Positions 13,980 through 24,842 of a stretch of 37,557 nt of DNA are shown in pieces. The DNA comes from Gemmatimonadota bacterium. Lineage in GTDB: Bacteria > Gemmatimonadota > Gemmatimonadetes > Longimicrobiales > Gaopeijiaceae. The stretch covers positions 1-37,557 of the forward strand of contig QJYK01000023.1 in the NCBI GenBank assembly GCA_003248075.1, read 5' to 3'. The notes under the pieces were generated by a model. That model saw only the letters and a program-made list of their open reading frames with translations, had not been told where the DNA came from and ran no database searches. The translations under genes and the position numbers were made by a program. The stretch's first letter is position 1; each line of letters begins with the position of its first letter.

Positions 13980-16760
13980 TCAGCGCAGCCGATACTCGAG
14001 GCGCGCGACGACCTGGCGCCCGGTGGTCGGAACGCCCACGAACGAGCGGTACGGAGAGTCGAGCACGTTCATGACGCCCACGCGCACACCCAGGTCCCGC
14101 GTCAGGACGCCCTGGTAGCCGAGCGACACGTCGACCAGCGCCGCGTCGGCGACGCAGGCTTCCACCAACGGCCCCGACCGACCCAGGCACGCGGTACCCT
14201 CATAGTCCCCCGACACCACAGGGAATCCGCTGTGGTAGCGGAGGCGCACCTCTCCGGAGAGCGGCAGCGCCCGGGGGTCGACGCCGAGGGCGAGTGAACC
14301 CCTCAGCTCGGGGGCGTTGAGGGGCACCAGGCGACCGTCGACGTCGAAGTGGTCCTTGCTCATCCAGGAGAGGCTTCCTGACACGCGGACCTCGCGCGCT
14401 ACCTCGAGCTCGGCCCCCAGGTCCACGCCCCAATAGGTCAGCTCTCCGTAGTTCTCGTACGTGGCGATCAGCTCGGCGCCCTGAGCCGCGACGTCCTCGG
14501 ACGACAGGACCGCCAACGGCACGGGCGCCAGCCCGGCGGCGATGGCCTCGGCCTGAGCCGCCGGGATCCCGTTCGAGACCAGGAAGGCTCCCAAGCCGGC
14601 CCCGTCGAGGGCCAGGAGCGGCGTCCGCACGAGCAGGGGAGACGTGAAGTTGTCCTTCCGTGTCCGCCACAACGCGGTCTGCACGAACAGCCTTTCGCCC
14701 AGGAGCCCGCGATAGCCGACCTCGAAGGTGGTCGTCCGGGTCTCGGCCAGGGGGCTGACGTCCTCCACCGACCCGGCGACGAGGGGTTGAAGGGTTCCGG
14801 TGGCGGGGTCCAGCGCGTTGATCCCAACCGCGTTGCCCGGGTCCAGGGAGCGCAGGTACGCCGCGGTGGCGGCGTCGATGGCGCCCTGGGCCTGGAGGAG
14901 CCCCACGCCGTACTGCCACATCACGGAGGACGAGACCGGGAGGAGCTGCGACGGGCCGCCGAGCGACATCGGCGTGAACGGCGAGCGCATGCCCTGGAGC
15001 CCGCCCTGGTCGTCGTGGAAGCGGATGCCTTCGCGGCCCGTCCCACGCGCCCGCACCCGGTATCCCAGGTCGCCGAGCACGTCGGGAGCACTCCCGGCAG
15101 AGAGGTCGAGGAAATAGTTCGTCGGGGTGGGCGTCGAGAAGCCCCGCGCCCAGGACGCGCTGAAGCTGTGCCCCTCCGCCGGCGTCAGCACGATTCCGAC
15201 CCGAGGCGACACCACGGGGTCCGCGATCACGTTCGACTCGTCGTAGCGGAGCGTGGCCACCAGGTCGAGCGGCTCGGCCAGCGTCGTGCGGGACTGCACG
15301 TACGCGCCCCACTCGGTGATCTGGTCGTCGGCCTCGAACTGGCCGTGGATCGTTCCGCCGGTCTTCGGCGTCGTGCGCGACCAGTCGCCGCCGTACGTGA
15401 TCTCCTCACGCCCGTCGGCGATGGAGAAGCCGTGACGGACCTGGGCGCCGAACAGCCGCGACCGGTCCACGAGCGAGGCGCCGTCGCGGAGCAGGTACGT
15501 CTCGCCGGCGTCGCTGGCGTTCAGGAACGCCTGTGCGAAGAAGGCACCGCTGTGCAGCCGCCCCTGGACGTAGTCGTAGTGCCAGTCCCCGGCCTGGGCC
15601 GCTCCCAGGGGGGTCAGCTCGATGCCGGTCGTGGACGTGCGACCCGACTGGACGATGAGCGTGTCTCCGTCACCGAGCGCCCAGTCGAGACGGGCATCGG
15701 CGTTCCAGCGATCGATGTCCCGGTCCCTGATACCGACGCGCCCCATGCGGATGGGGATCTGGGAGCCCGGGACGCCGATGTCCTCGAGGCTCTCGATGAA
15801 GCTCTGCGGGTCCGTCTCCACCTGCTCGCGGATGGCGATCTCGACGGGGTCGTCGTACGAGAACTCCTGTCCCTGGAGACGCCGGGCGGAGACCTTGAAG
15901 CCCAGCCGGTCGCCCAGGCGTTGGGACGTGCGCAGCTCGGTCTGGAACACCGACTGGGTGCCGCCCGAGATCGACACCGTGGTCTCGGGCAGCCCGAGCG
16001 GGGAGCGCGTCAGCACGTTCATCACGCCGTTGGCCGCGTTCGGTCCGTAGATCACCGCCGAAGGCCCGAGGATCAGCTCGATCCGATCCATGTCCGCCGA
16101 GGCGGTGGGCACGAAGTGGGTGAAGTTCGCCCGGAGCGAGGGGATGCTCGCGTTGCGGTAGTCCACCAGGTAGCGCAGCGACCCGCTGAAGATGTTGTTG
16201 AAGCCGCGGAAGGTGACCACGCGACCGTCCACGCCGGTGTCGACCATGTGCACGCCCGGCTCAGTCTTAACCGCATCCGTCGGGTTGGTCGTCGCGCTGC
16301 TCCGGAGCTTCGCGTTCTGGACGACCCGGGCCATGCCCGGATTCTTGTCCACGGATCCGCGACCCCCGGGGCCCACCCCGGTCACGAAGAGCTCCTGCTG
16401 TGGGTGCACGATCCACTCGACGACCAGGTCGACCGTGCTCGCCCTGCCCGGAGTGGCCCTGACCTCCTGGCTCTCGGCGCCGGCCCACCCCACGCCGGCC
16501 TCGACGCGGATCCGGACGGACCCGGGGGGCACGGACACGGAGTAGCGCCCTTCACGGTCGGTCACCGCCCATCCCACGGCCCTGTCGCCGGCGAGGGCGA
16601 TCAGCTCGACCTGAGCGAAAGGCCTTCCTGTGTCGTCGGTGATGTGGCCCGTGACGACGGCGCGTGCCTCCTGTGCAGCGGCGGTCGCGGGGTCGAAGGG
16701 CTGCAGTGCGGCCAGGGCCGCCAGCAGGACCGTTGCGAGTCGATAGGATGCCCAGCGCAT
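13980..16760 (-). CDS. TonB-dependent outer-membrane receptor with carboxypeptidase-like N-terminal domain
   Basis: I start at ATG 16760, which has CGGGAGGGCACC just upstream and is followed directly by the signal peptide (RLATVLLAALAALQPF to about TAAAQ); the frame also opens at 16805. The 926-residue protein has a carboxypeptidase-regulatory-like beta domain (about 30-115: VTGHITDDTGRPFAQVELIA, then TDREGRYSVSVPPG). The plug follows (DAVKTEPGVHMVDTGVDGR, then RIELILGPSAVIYGPNAANG, ending NVLTRSPLG). The rest is a barrel of about 22 strands, ending VGVMNVLDSPYRSFVG and VARLEYRLR. It would import a large substrate across the outer membrane using TonB energy. The substrate is unknown and no obvious Ton box is seen. 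DinB-like and TPR genes lie upstream on the same strand, 142 nt away. Confidence 0.93.
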   Translation of the reverse strand: MRWASYRLATVLLAALAALQPFDPATAAAQEARAVVTGHITDDTGRPFAQVELIALAGDRAVGWAVTDREGRYSVSVPPGSVRIRVEAGVGWAGAESQEVRATPGRASTVDLVVEWIVHPQQELFVTGVGPGGRGSVDKNPGMARVVQNAKLRSSATTNPTDAVKTEPGVHMVDTGVDGRVVTFRGFNNIFSGSLRYLVDYRNASIPSLRANFTHFVPTASADMDRIELILGPSAVIYGPNAANGVMNVLTRSPLGLPETTVSISGGTQSVFQTELRTSQRLGDRLGFKVSARRLQGQEFSYDDPVEIAIREQVETDPQSFIESLEDIGVPGSQIPIRMGRVGIRDRDIDRWNADARLDWALGDGDTLIVQSGRTSTTGIELTPLGAAQAGDWHYDYVQGRLHSGAFFAQAFLNASDAGETYLLRDGASLVDRSRLFGAQVRHGFSIADGREEITYGGDWSRTTPKTGGTIHGQFEADDQITEWGAYVQSRTTLAEPLDLVATLRYDESNVIADPVVSPRVGIVLTPAEGHSFSASWARGFSTPTPTNYFLDLSAGSAPDVLGDLGYRVRARGTGREGIRFHDDQGGLQGMRSPFTPMSLGGPSQLLPVSSSVMWQYGVGLLQAQGAIDAATAAYLRSLDPGNAVGINALDPATGTLQPLVAGSVEDVSPLAETRTTTFEVGYRGLLGERLFVQTALWRTRKDNFTSPLLVRTPLLALDGAGLGAFLVSNGIPAAQAEAIAAGLAPVPLAVLSSEDVAAQGAELIATYENYGELTYWGVDLGAELEVAREVRVSGSLSWMSKDHFDVDGRLVPLNAPELRGSLALGVDPRALPLSGEVRLRYHSGFPVVSGDYEGTACLGRSGPLVEACVADAALVDVSLGYQGVLTRDLGVRVGVMNVLDSPYRSFVGVPTTGRQVVARLEYRLR

Positions 16761-16902
16761 GGTGCCCTCCCGAGTGCGTGCCGTGGCGCGCCGCAGCCGG
16801 CGCATGAATCGACGACACGATGGGGGAAGGGTCGCATGCGGCGCCCTACGTCGGGATACGTAGATCGGCCCTGTGCTCGACGTAGGGGGACGCGCGTCGC
16901 CC

Positions 16903-17400
16903 TCAGCGCCCGCCCCGCTCCTGGTACCAGAGCACCAGGTCGGTCCCGGGTGGGACCCGCCCGAGCATCCGCAGCATCATCGCCAACTGTCCGCGGTGAT
17001 AGGTGCCGTGGTTCGCCACGTGGCGGAGAAGCTCGTGGAGCGGCTGGCTGTGGCGCTCGCCGCTCATGCGGGCGTAGGAGAGCTCCTGGCGTACAGTCGT
17101 CTCATCGAGCGTGGCCAGATACTCCTGTTGCTCGGCCCACAGCCGGTCCCATCGCGCGCGCACCGCCGCCACGCTGTCCAAGCTCTCGGATTCGGGAAAG
17201 GCGGTGGGGGAGGATCCCTTCCAGCGTGACAGCCAGACCCACTCGGCGCCGAGCAGGTGCACCAGCGTCTTCTCCACCGTAGGAAACGAGCCGCCGAGCT
17301 CGCGGGCGTACTCCTCGGCCGAGAGGCCGGCGAGGGCGTCCAGGAAGCGCAGGTTGGCCCACCGGTTGAACGCGTACAGGGCGCGCAGCTCCTCCAGCAT
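16903..17400 (-). CDS. DinB-family four-helix protein
   Basis: The start is ATG 17400 after GAGGAGCG; the frame is open further upstream but over the neighbouring gene. The 165-residue protein matches the DinB/DUF664 four-helix bundle. Its three metal-binding His are seen in TLVHLLGAEWVWLSR and in RHVANHGTYHRGQLAMMLR (the last two His in HGTYH). ALYAFNRWANLRFLDAL is the typical first helix. Family members are metal-dependent thiol transferases (bacillithiol or mycothiol type) or have no known reaction. The activity here is unassigned. It lies 20 nt after the exported TPR gene and is probably cotranscribed with it. Confidence 0.88.
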   Translation of the reverse strand: MLEELRALYAFNRWANLRFLDALAGLSAEEYARELGGSFPTVEKTLVHLLGAEWVWLSRWKGSSPTAFPESESLDSVAAVRARWDRLWAEQQEYLATLDETTVRQELSYARMSGERHSQPLHELLRHVANHGTYHRGQLAMMLRMLGRVPPGTDLVLWYQERGGR

Positions 17401-17420
17401 GGGGGGACGCTCCTCGTCGG

Positions 17421-19043
17421 TCAGTAGCGTGATGCCCGGATCCAGTGGTCCGCCCGGGCCCAGGCATCCTCGAACTCGGCGTGCACGGCCTCGGCCTCGG
17501 TGTCCTTTCCCTGATCGCGGAGCGCCCGCTCGAGCCCGAACAGCGACCAACCGTTGTGCGGGTGGTCGTCCAGCGACAGCCGGTAGACCGTCTCGGCCTC
17601 CGAGGGTCGGTGCGCCTCGAGCAGGGCGGCGCCGAGCCAGTGGCGCGCCGTGAAGTTGAGGGGCTCGGGCTCGTCGTAGCGGAGCCCGTCCTCCAGGTCC
17701 ACGGCCTCTTCCAGGACCCGCACGGCCCCGTCGAGGTCCCCGTCTCCGCGTAGAGTCTCGCCCTCGAGGATGTCGGCCACGACCCCCAGGAGCTCCCTGG
17801 CGGGATGACCACGGAACTGTTCGTCGGGGTGCTCGTCGATGGCGCGGCGCACCTCGCCCAGCAGCCTGCGCGCTTCAACGGCGTTGCCGGAGCGCAGCTG
17901 CGCATAACCCTGAGCGAAGTCCCAGAAGCCCCGGAAGATGGGCCCGTCCGGCGCGTCGTCCATCGCCAGGATCTCGTCGAAGCGACCGAAGCGGAGCAGG
18001 GCGAGCGCATGGTAGAATTGCCCCCCGTCCATCATCTTGCCGTAGTCCTTCCCGGCCTGGATGGCCACAGCGCCCTGGCCGTCCATCGACGCGGCGAAGA
18101 GCAGCATGTGCAGGTTGTGGGACGGGTAGATCGCGAAGCCTTCGCCGACCTCCGCTTTCAGGTCCGAATGCCAGGCCTGGATGTTGGCGTGCACCGCGTC
18201 GCCCCAGCGTCCCACACGGTTGTAGGTGTGTGAGGGCATGTGGTTGATGTGGCTCGCCCCGGGAATCGAGTTGCCCAGGAGGTCGGCACACGCTTCCGCC
18301 TTCTCCGGCCGCACCGTGGGCTCGGTGGCATGGACGTACAGATGGCAGGCGCCGGGGTGGGAGATGTCCCGAGCCAGGACCTCCTCCAGGACCTGGTGCA
18401 CCTTCTGCACCGCCGGGTCGTGGATGTCCTTACGGCCGCGTCGCTCCTGGAGGAGCATTAGGGACTCGCCGTAGAGGGTCCCTACGTCCAGGTCCTCCGG
18501 ATAGCGCTCGTACACGTTGGCGATGGCCTCCGACCAAGCCTCGTCCAACTCCCGGCGGCGATCGGGGTCGTGGGTCGGCTCGTAGCGCACGGTCATCGCC
18601 TCGATCAACGCGCGCTCGACCGGTGTGGCGTGGTCGCCCGACAGCGCTTTCGCCTGCTCGATGGCGTGAAAGGCGCGGGGGGCGTCGTCCGGACCCATGG
18701 GGCCGTTCAGATACGGGCCCCAGGCCCACGCCTCACCGAACCAGCACATCGCGCACGCGGGATCTGCCCGTTCGGCCTCGCGGAACGAGCGGGCGGCATC
18801 GAGCGGCGCGAAGGCGTACAGCAGCTGGATCCCCTGATCGAAGAAGTCCTGCGCCTCGGTCGATGAGGTCGTGATCGGCCTGCTGAACGGACCCAGCCCT
18901 GCGTGCGCCAACGGCATGGGCTCGGAGAAGCTGGGTGGATACTTGGGCGCCTGGGCTCGGGCGGTGTCGGGGGCCGGCAACAGGATCGATGCGGCGAGAA
19001 GCGTGGCGATGGGGAGGGAAGGGCGGCCGTCGATACATCGCAT
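17421..19043 (-). CDS. Exported TPR protein with CxxC and His-rich motifs, unknown function
   Basis: I start at ATG 19043, followed by a signal peptide (SLPIATLLAASILLPAPDTARA, cleavage near residue 30). Upstream in-frame codons lack signal features. The 540-residue product begins with TPR-like repeats. C97 and C100 occur in DPACAMCWFGEAWAWGP. Later come GACHLYVHATEP and SHINHMPSHTYNRVGRWGDAV, which concentrate His residues in a short stretch. The same motifs recur in a widespread but uncharacterised family of periplasmic TPR proteins. CxxC plus clustered His suggests metal binding, possibly copper or haem, but no CxxCH is present. It heads a leftward run with the DinB-like gene and perhaps the TonB receptor. 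The divergent neighbour is the second Tat-exported PLP enzyme. Confidence 0.85.
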   Translation of the reverse strand: MRCIDGRPSLPIATLLAASILLPAPDTARAQAPKYPPSFSEPMPLAHAGLGPFSRPITTSSTEAQDFFDQGIQLLYAFAPLDAARSFREAERADPACAMCWFGEAWAWGPYLNGPMGPDDAPRAFHAIEQAKALSGDHATPVERALIEAMTVRYEPTHDPDRRRELDEAWSEAIANVYERYPEDLDVGTLYGESLMLLQERRGRKDIHDPAVQKVHQVLEEVLARDISHPGACHLYVHATEPTVRPEKAEACADLLGNSIPGASHINHMPSHTYNRVGRWGDAVHANIQAWHSDLKAEVGEGFAIYPSHNLHMLLFAASMDGQGAVAIQAGKDYGKMMDGGQFYHALALLRFGRFDEILAMDDAPDGPIFRGFWDFAQGYAQLRSGNAVEARRLLGEVRRAIDEHPDEQFRGHPARELLGVVADILEGETLRGDGDLDGAVRVLEEAVDLEDGLRYDEPEPLNFTARHWLGAALLEAHRPSEAETVYRLSLDDHPHNGWSLFGLERALRDQGKDTEAEAVHAEFEDAWARADHWIRASRY

Positions 19044-19115
19044 GGAGAGGCTCTCGGATCGGGTTCGCAAAGTGCCCAATGTGGGGGTGTCGGGTGGCGC
19101 AGGGCCAGGCGTCTT

Positions 19116-19136
19116 CGCGGGGCGCGACGCCCCGCG
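19116..19136. repeat. Inverted repeat in the divergent intergenic region
   Basis: A 9-bp perfect stem (19116-19124 with 19128-19136; core GCGGGGCG/CGCCCCGC) with a 3-nt CGA loop lies in the 193-nt space between the leftward TPR gene and the rightward PLP gene. It may be an operator or just a GC-rich hairpin. I see no convincing -35/-10 pair nearby. Confidence 0.35.
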
Positions 19137-19236
19137 CTTCCCCGACTGGCGGTCACCGGCGACCCGGTCTCATCTTGGGCCGGCACGTCGAGCGCGGTAC
19201 GGCAGGCCAGGAGCGTTCCCGGATCGAGGAGGGGTG

Positions 19237-20520
19237 ATGCCCGCGAACCCAAGCACGCGCCGCTCGTTCCTCAGGTCCCTGGGCGTGTCGGGCGTCCTGG
19301 GACCCGTGGCCGCGAGCCTCCTTCGTGTCGACCAGGCGCTCGCCGACGAGCTGAATGGCCTCGCGGCGCGCCGATGGGTCCCGGAGGGTCTGTCCGACCG
19401 TTACATGATCGATCCCGGGGTCACGTACCTGAACCACGCGAGCATCGGAACCATGCCGCGGGCCGTGCACGACGCCCGCGTCGAGTACTCCGCAATCTGT
19501 GAGTCGAACCCCCACCTGTATGTGTGGGGTGGCGCGTGGGACGGGATGGTCGAGGAGGTCCGCGCCCGCGCTGCCCGCTTCCTCGGGGCCTCGCTCGAGG
19601 AGGTCGCGATCACGCACAATACCACCGAGGGCTTCAACACGCTGGCGTACGGACTTCCCCTCGGGCCGGGCGACGAGGTCCTGTTCAGCTCGCTCAACCA
19701 CGGCGGGGCGAGCATCCCGTTCGAGCACGCCGCGAAGGCACGCGGCTACACGGTGCGACGCTTCGACTTCCCGATCGACGACGTGCCGCGGTTGGACGTG
19801 GCCGACGTGGTCGAGCTGCACCGTCGCGAGATCCGCCCCGCGACCCGCGTCCTGGTCTTTCCGCACGTCGACAACATCGTCGGTCTCCGGCACCCGATGG
19901 CCGAGCTCGCCGCGATGGCCCGGGCGCAAGGGGTCGACGTGGTGGCGGTGGACGGGGCGCAGGCGCTGGGGATGATCCCCGTCGATGCGGCGGCGAGCGG
20001 TGTGGACGCCTACTCGGCGAGCCCCCACAAGTGGCTCCAGTCGCCCAAGGGGCTCGGGCTGCTGTACGTACGCGCGACGCTGCGCGAGCGGCTCAGCCCG
20101 ATGTGGGTGCGCTACGGCGTTTCCCGGTGGGGCGGTACGTCGCGCATGTACGAGGACTACGGCACACGCAACTGGCCCGAGGTGCTGTCGCTGGGCGACG
20201 CGATGGACTTTCAGGACGCGCTCGGCGCCGCCGACAAGGAAGCGCGCTATCGGCGCCTGTTCGCTTCCATGCGCGAGCGTACGAGGGGGGCGGCCCTGCG
20301 TTGGAACTCTCCGGAACGCTGGGAGATGGGCTCCGTGCTCGTGTCGGTGGGCTTCGCCTCTCCTGCAAACGCGCTGTCGGATCGGCTCTACCAGGAGCGC
20401 GGGATCGTTCTGCGGGCGTTCCAGGGGGGAGGCCTGAACGCCTTCCGGGTCTCGCCGAACGTGATGAACACCGAAGCGGAGCTCGACGAGCTGTTCGGTG
20501 AGCTGGAGCGGGCCGGGTGA
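19237..20520 (+). CDS. Tat-exported class V aminotransferase-fold enzyme (isopenicillin-N epimerase-like)
   Basis: The start is ATG 19237 after GAGGAGGGG; the frame is open upstream but the Tat signal fixes this start. Residues 8-34 are a twin-arginine signal (TRRSFLRSLGVSGVLGPVAA). The 427-residue enzyme has NHASIGTMPR (substrate end), THNTTEGFNTLAYGL, VAVDGAQALGMIPVD (Asp and Gln that bind PLP) and SASPHKWLQSPKGLGLLYV (Schiff-base Lys). These are typical of the CefD-like part of the class V family. Possible reactions include beta-elimination, C-S lyase or epimerase chemistry on an amino acid; none can be chosen. Its last codons overlap the GTG of the following VOC gene (GTGA), so both are probably made and exported together. 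Confidence 0.88.
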   Translation: MPANPSTRRSFLRSLGVSGVLGPVAASLLRVDQALADELNGLAARRWVPEGLSDRYMIDPGVTYLNHASIGTMPRAVHDARVEYSAICESNPHLYVWGGAWDGMVEEVRARAARFLGASLEEVAITHNTTEGFNTLAYGLPLGPGDEVLFSSLNHGGASIPFEHAAKARGYTVRRFDFPIDDVPRLDVADVVELHRREIRPATRVLVFPHVDNIVGLRHPMAELAAMARAQGVDVVAVDGAQALGMIPVDAAASGVDAYSASPHKWLQSPKGLGLLYVRATLRERLSPMWVRYGVSRWGGTSRMYEDYGTRNWPEVLSLGDAMDFQDALGAADKEARYRRLFASMRERTRGAALRWNSPERWEMGSVLVSVGFASPANALSDRLYQERGIVLRAFQGGGLNAFRVSPNVMNTEAELDELFGELERAG

Positions 20521-21602
20521 GCGCACGGCCGGGGAGCGCGGCGTGCCGGCGGCGCCGCGCCCTCATGCTGGCCTTGGCGGCCCTCGGCTGCCTCCGCTAT
20601 GACGGAGAGCCTCCCGACACGACCGACCCGGGCCCGGCGCCGGGCGTGCCCACGCTGCACCACGCACATCTCAACTCGATCGACCCGGACGCGGCGATCG
20701 AGTTCTATCTGAGGCTCTGGCCCTCCGGGACCCGTGAGGAGATCGCCGGACATCCTGCGTTCGTGGCGGAGATGGCGCTTCTGTTCAACCGCGTGGACAC
20801 GCCGCCGGCCGGCGGCTGGAGCCCGGCGCTCGAGCGGTCGGACCCGCAGAGCGCGTTCTGGCACATCGGCGCATTCGTGAATACCACGGGCCTCCTGGAG
20901 CGCCTCGCGTCCGAGGGCGTCGATGTGCTCCCGCTGTGGACGGGCCCCGACGACCCGCGCGGGGTCCCGCGCTCGGGCCTCACGCCGTACGCCGGTATCG
21001 TCGGCGCGAGCGCCCTCGCAGACGCCCAGGCGGCGCCGCCGCGCGAGGGCGGCTTCGGGTACCTGCACGGACCGGACGGGGCGATCGTCGAGCTCACGGG
21101 ATCGGCCCGCACGAACCCGTCGTTCAGCCATGTCCATCTCTTCCACGAGCAGCCGCGCTGCGCAGCGAACTGGTACGTCGAGCACCTCGGCATGTCGATC
21201 CCGCCGCGACGGGACCCCGGGACGCGAGACACGATCCCGGTCGAGCGCTGGCCCGACTGCGCGTCCGAGCCTGTCGGGGAGGCGGGATGGCCGTCCCTGG
21301 AGCACCGCGGAACGCTCCGGTCGCCCAACGGGTCCGTGCGCTTCGCCAACGGCACGATCGGCTTCTATCCCCGTCAGTGCCGTGACGGCCGGTGCGGAGC
21401 CGGCGACGGTCCGCTCGTCCCCTCGGCGGGGCAGGTCCTCGACCATGTGGGCTTCCGCGTCGACGCGATCGGCCCGTGGATCGCGCGGCTGCGGGCCCAG
21501 GGCGTAACGCTCCTGGACGGTCCCTACGAGTTCGGCGAGGGGCGCGGCGTCCTGGTCGAGGGGCCGGACGGCCTGGGGATCGAGCTCGTCGAGCTGCCTT
21601 AG
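20517..21602 (+). CDS. Secreted two-domain VOC (glyoxalase/dioxygenase-fold) protein
   Basis: The GTG start overlaps the upstream TGA by 4 nt (GTGA). The 361-residue product has a basic N terminus and a short hydrophobic stretch (ALMLALAALGC), so it is probably a lipoprotein or secreted. Two VOC modules follow, HHAHLNSIDPDAAIEFYLRL to GYLHGPDGAIVELTG and FSHVHLFHEQP to GVLVEGPDGLGIELVELP. Each has the paired betaalphabetabetabeta pattern with His/Glu positions suited to a metal site (H49 or H50 and E106-like in module one; HVHLF and IELVEL in module two). Members include glyoxalase I, extradiol dioxygenases and resistance proteins, and the activity here is unknown. Coupling to an exported PLP enzyme is unusual and suggests a shared extracytoplasmic pathway. 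Confidence 0.8.
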   Translation: MSARPGSAACRRRRALMLALAALGCLRYDGEPPDTTDPGPAPGVPTLHHAHLNSIDPDAAIEFYLRLWPSGTREEIAGHPAFVAEMALLFNRVDTPPAGGWSPALERSDPQSAFWHIGAFVNTTGLLERLASEGVDVLPLWTGPDDPRGVPRSGLTPYAGIVGASALADAQAAPPREGGFGYLHGPDGAIVELTGSARTNPSFSHVHLFHEQPRCAANWYVEHLGMSIPPRRDPGTRDTIPVERWPDCASEPVGEAGWPSLEHRGTLRSPNGSVRFANGTIGFYPRQCRDGRCGAGDGPLVPSAGQVLDHVGFRVDAIGPWIARLRAQGVTLLDGPYEFGEGRGVLVEGPDGLGIELVELP

Positions 21603-21670
21603 ACCGTCCGACAGCCGTCGACCGACCGGACGCCGCGGATCGGGCGGTGCGTGCGGCACTCCGGCCTACC

Positions 21671-21690
21671 GCGGAACCTCTCCGTTCCGC
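21671..21690. promoter_or_regulatory. Inverted repeat and probable promoter ahead of the PadR gene
   Basis: GCGGAAC (21671-21677) and GTTCCGC (21684-21690) form a perfect 7-bp dyad with a 6-nt centre. Downstream lie GTAC-C-GTAC (21695-21703) and TATATA (21705-21710), a plausible -10 with 33 nt to the GTG start. The dyad could be the PadR operator or a terminator stem for the VOC gene that ends 68 nt before it. Confidence 0.45.
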
Positions 21691-21743
21691 CGGCGTACCG
21701 TACCTATATAGAAGACTCTGTACCCTTCGGGATTAGGACGGTC

Positions 21744-22057
21744 GTGGCGAAGCCCGTGCGCATGACGTACCTGACCGCGGTCGTGCTGGAAGCGGTGGCC
21801 TCCGGACACCGATACGGCTTCGACATCATGGACGCCACGGGGATTCCGGACGGGACGGTGTACCCTTGCCTGCGTCGTCTCGAGAAGGCGGCGCTACTCG
21901 CCGCGCGCTGGGAGGACGCCGGGGAGGCCGCCGCGAAGAACCGTCCGGCCCGCAAGTACTACCGCCTGACCGCGGAGGGCACCGAGGCCCTACGGGGGGC
22001 TCGTGCGCGCTTCCCGGGGGTGGCGCGCACGTTCGCGAGTGCCGCGAAGGCCGACGC

Positions 22058-22061
<4 letters not shown>
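21744..22061 (+). CDS. PadR-family transcriptional regulator
   Basis: I use GTG 21744 (AGGA 7 nt upstream). An ATG at 21762 (MTYLTAVVLE) is possible. The 105-residue protein is a short PadR: winged helix LTAVVLEAVASGHRYGFDIM, then GTVYPCLRRLEKAALLAARW, and the wing ARKYYRLTAEGTEALR. Such short PadR proteins are typically found directly ahead of ADOP permease genes in Acidobacteria and Gemmatimonadota, and control them. Here the stop overlaps the TTG start of the permease (TTGA), so the two form one operon. The inverted repeats just upstream are likely autoregulatory sites. Confidence 0.88.
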
Positions 22062-24703
<2,642 letters not shown>

Positions 24704-24764
24704 ACGCCTCGGCCCGGACGGCGGAGGTGCCCGACGGCGTGCGCACGCTCTTCTGTCGGGAATG

Positions 24765-24791
24765 GCCGGGGGGCTGGCGCCTCGCCCCGGC
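24765..24791. terminator. GC hairpin between the ADOP permease and the PQQ enzyme
   Basis: GCCGGGG (24765-24771) pairs with CCCCGGC (24785-24791) across a 13-nt loop, 61 nt after the permease stop. There is no T-run. It suits a weak terminator in the 139-nt gap. Confidence 0.3.
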
Positions 24792-24842
24792 GAGGACGAC
24801 CGTAGCCCCCTCTCCACGCCGCTCCCTCACGCCGAGGCCCGC

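Noticed and set aside
14787-17282. Rightward open frame of 831 codons opposite the TonB receptor
   Set aside because: The sequence is compositional shadow with no motif; the receptor on the other strand has signal peptide, plug and barrel features.
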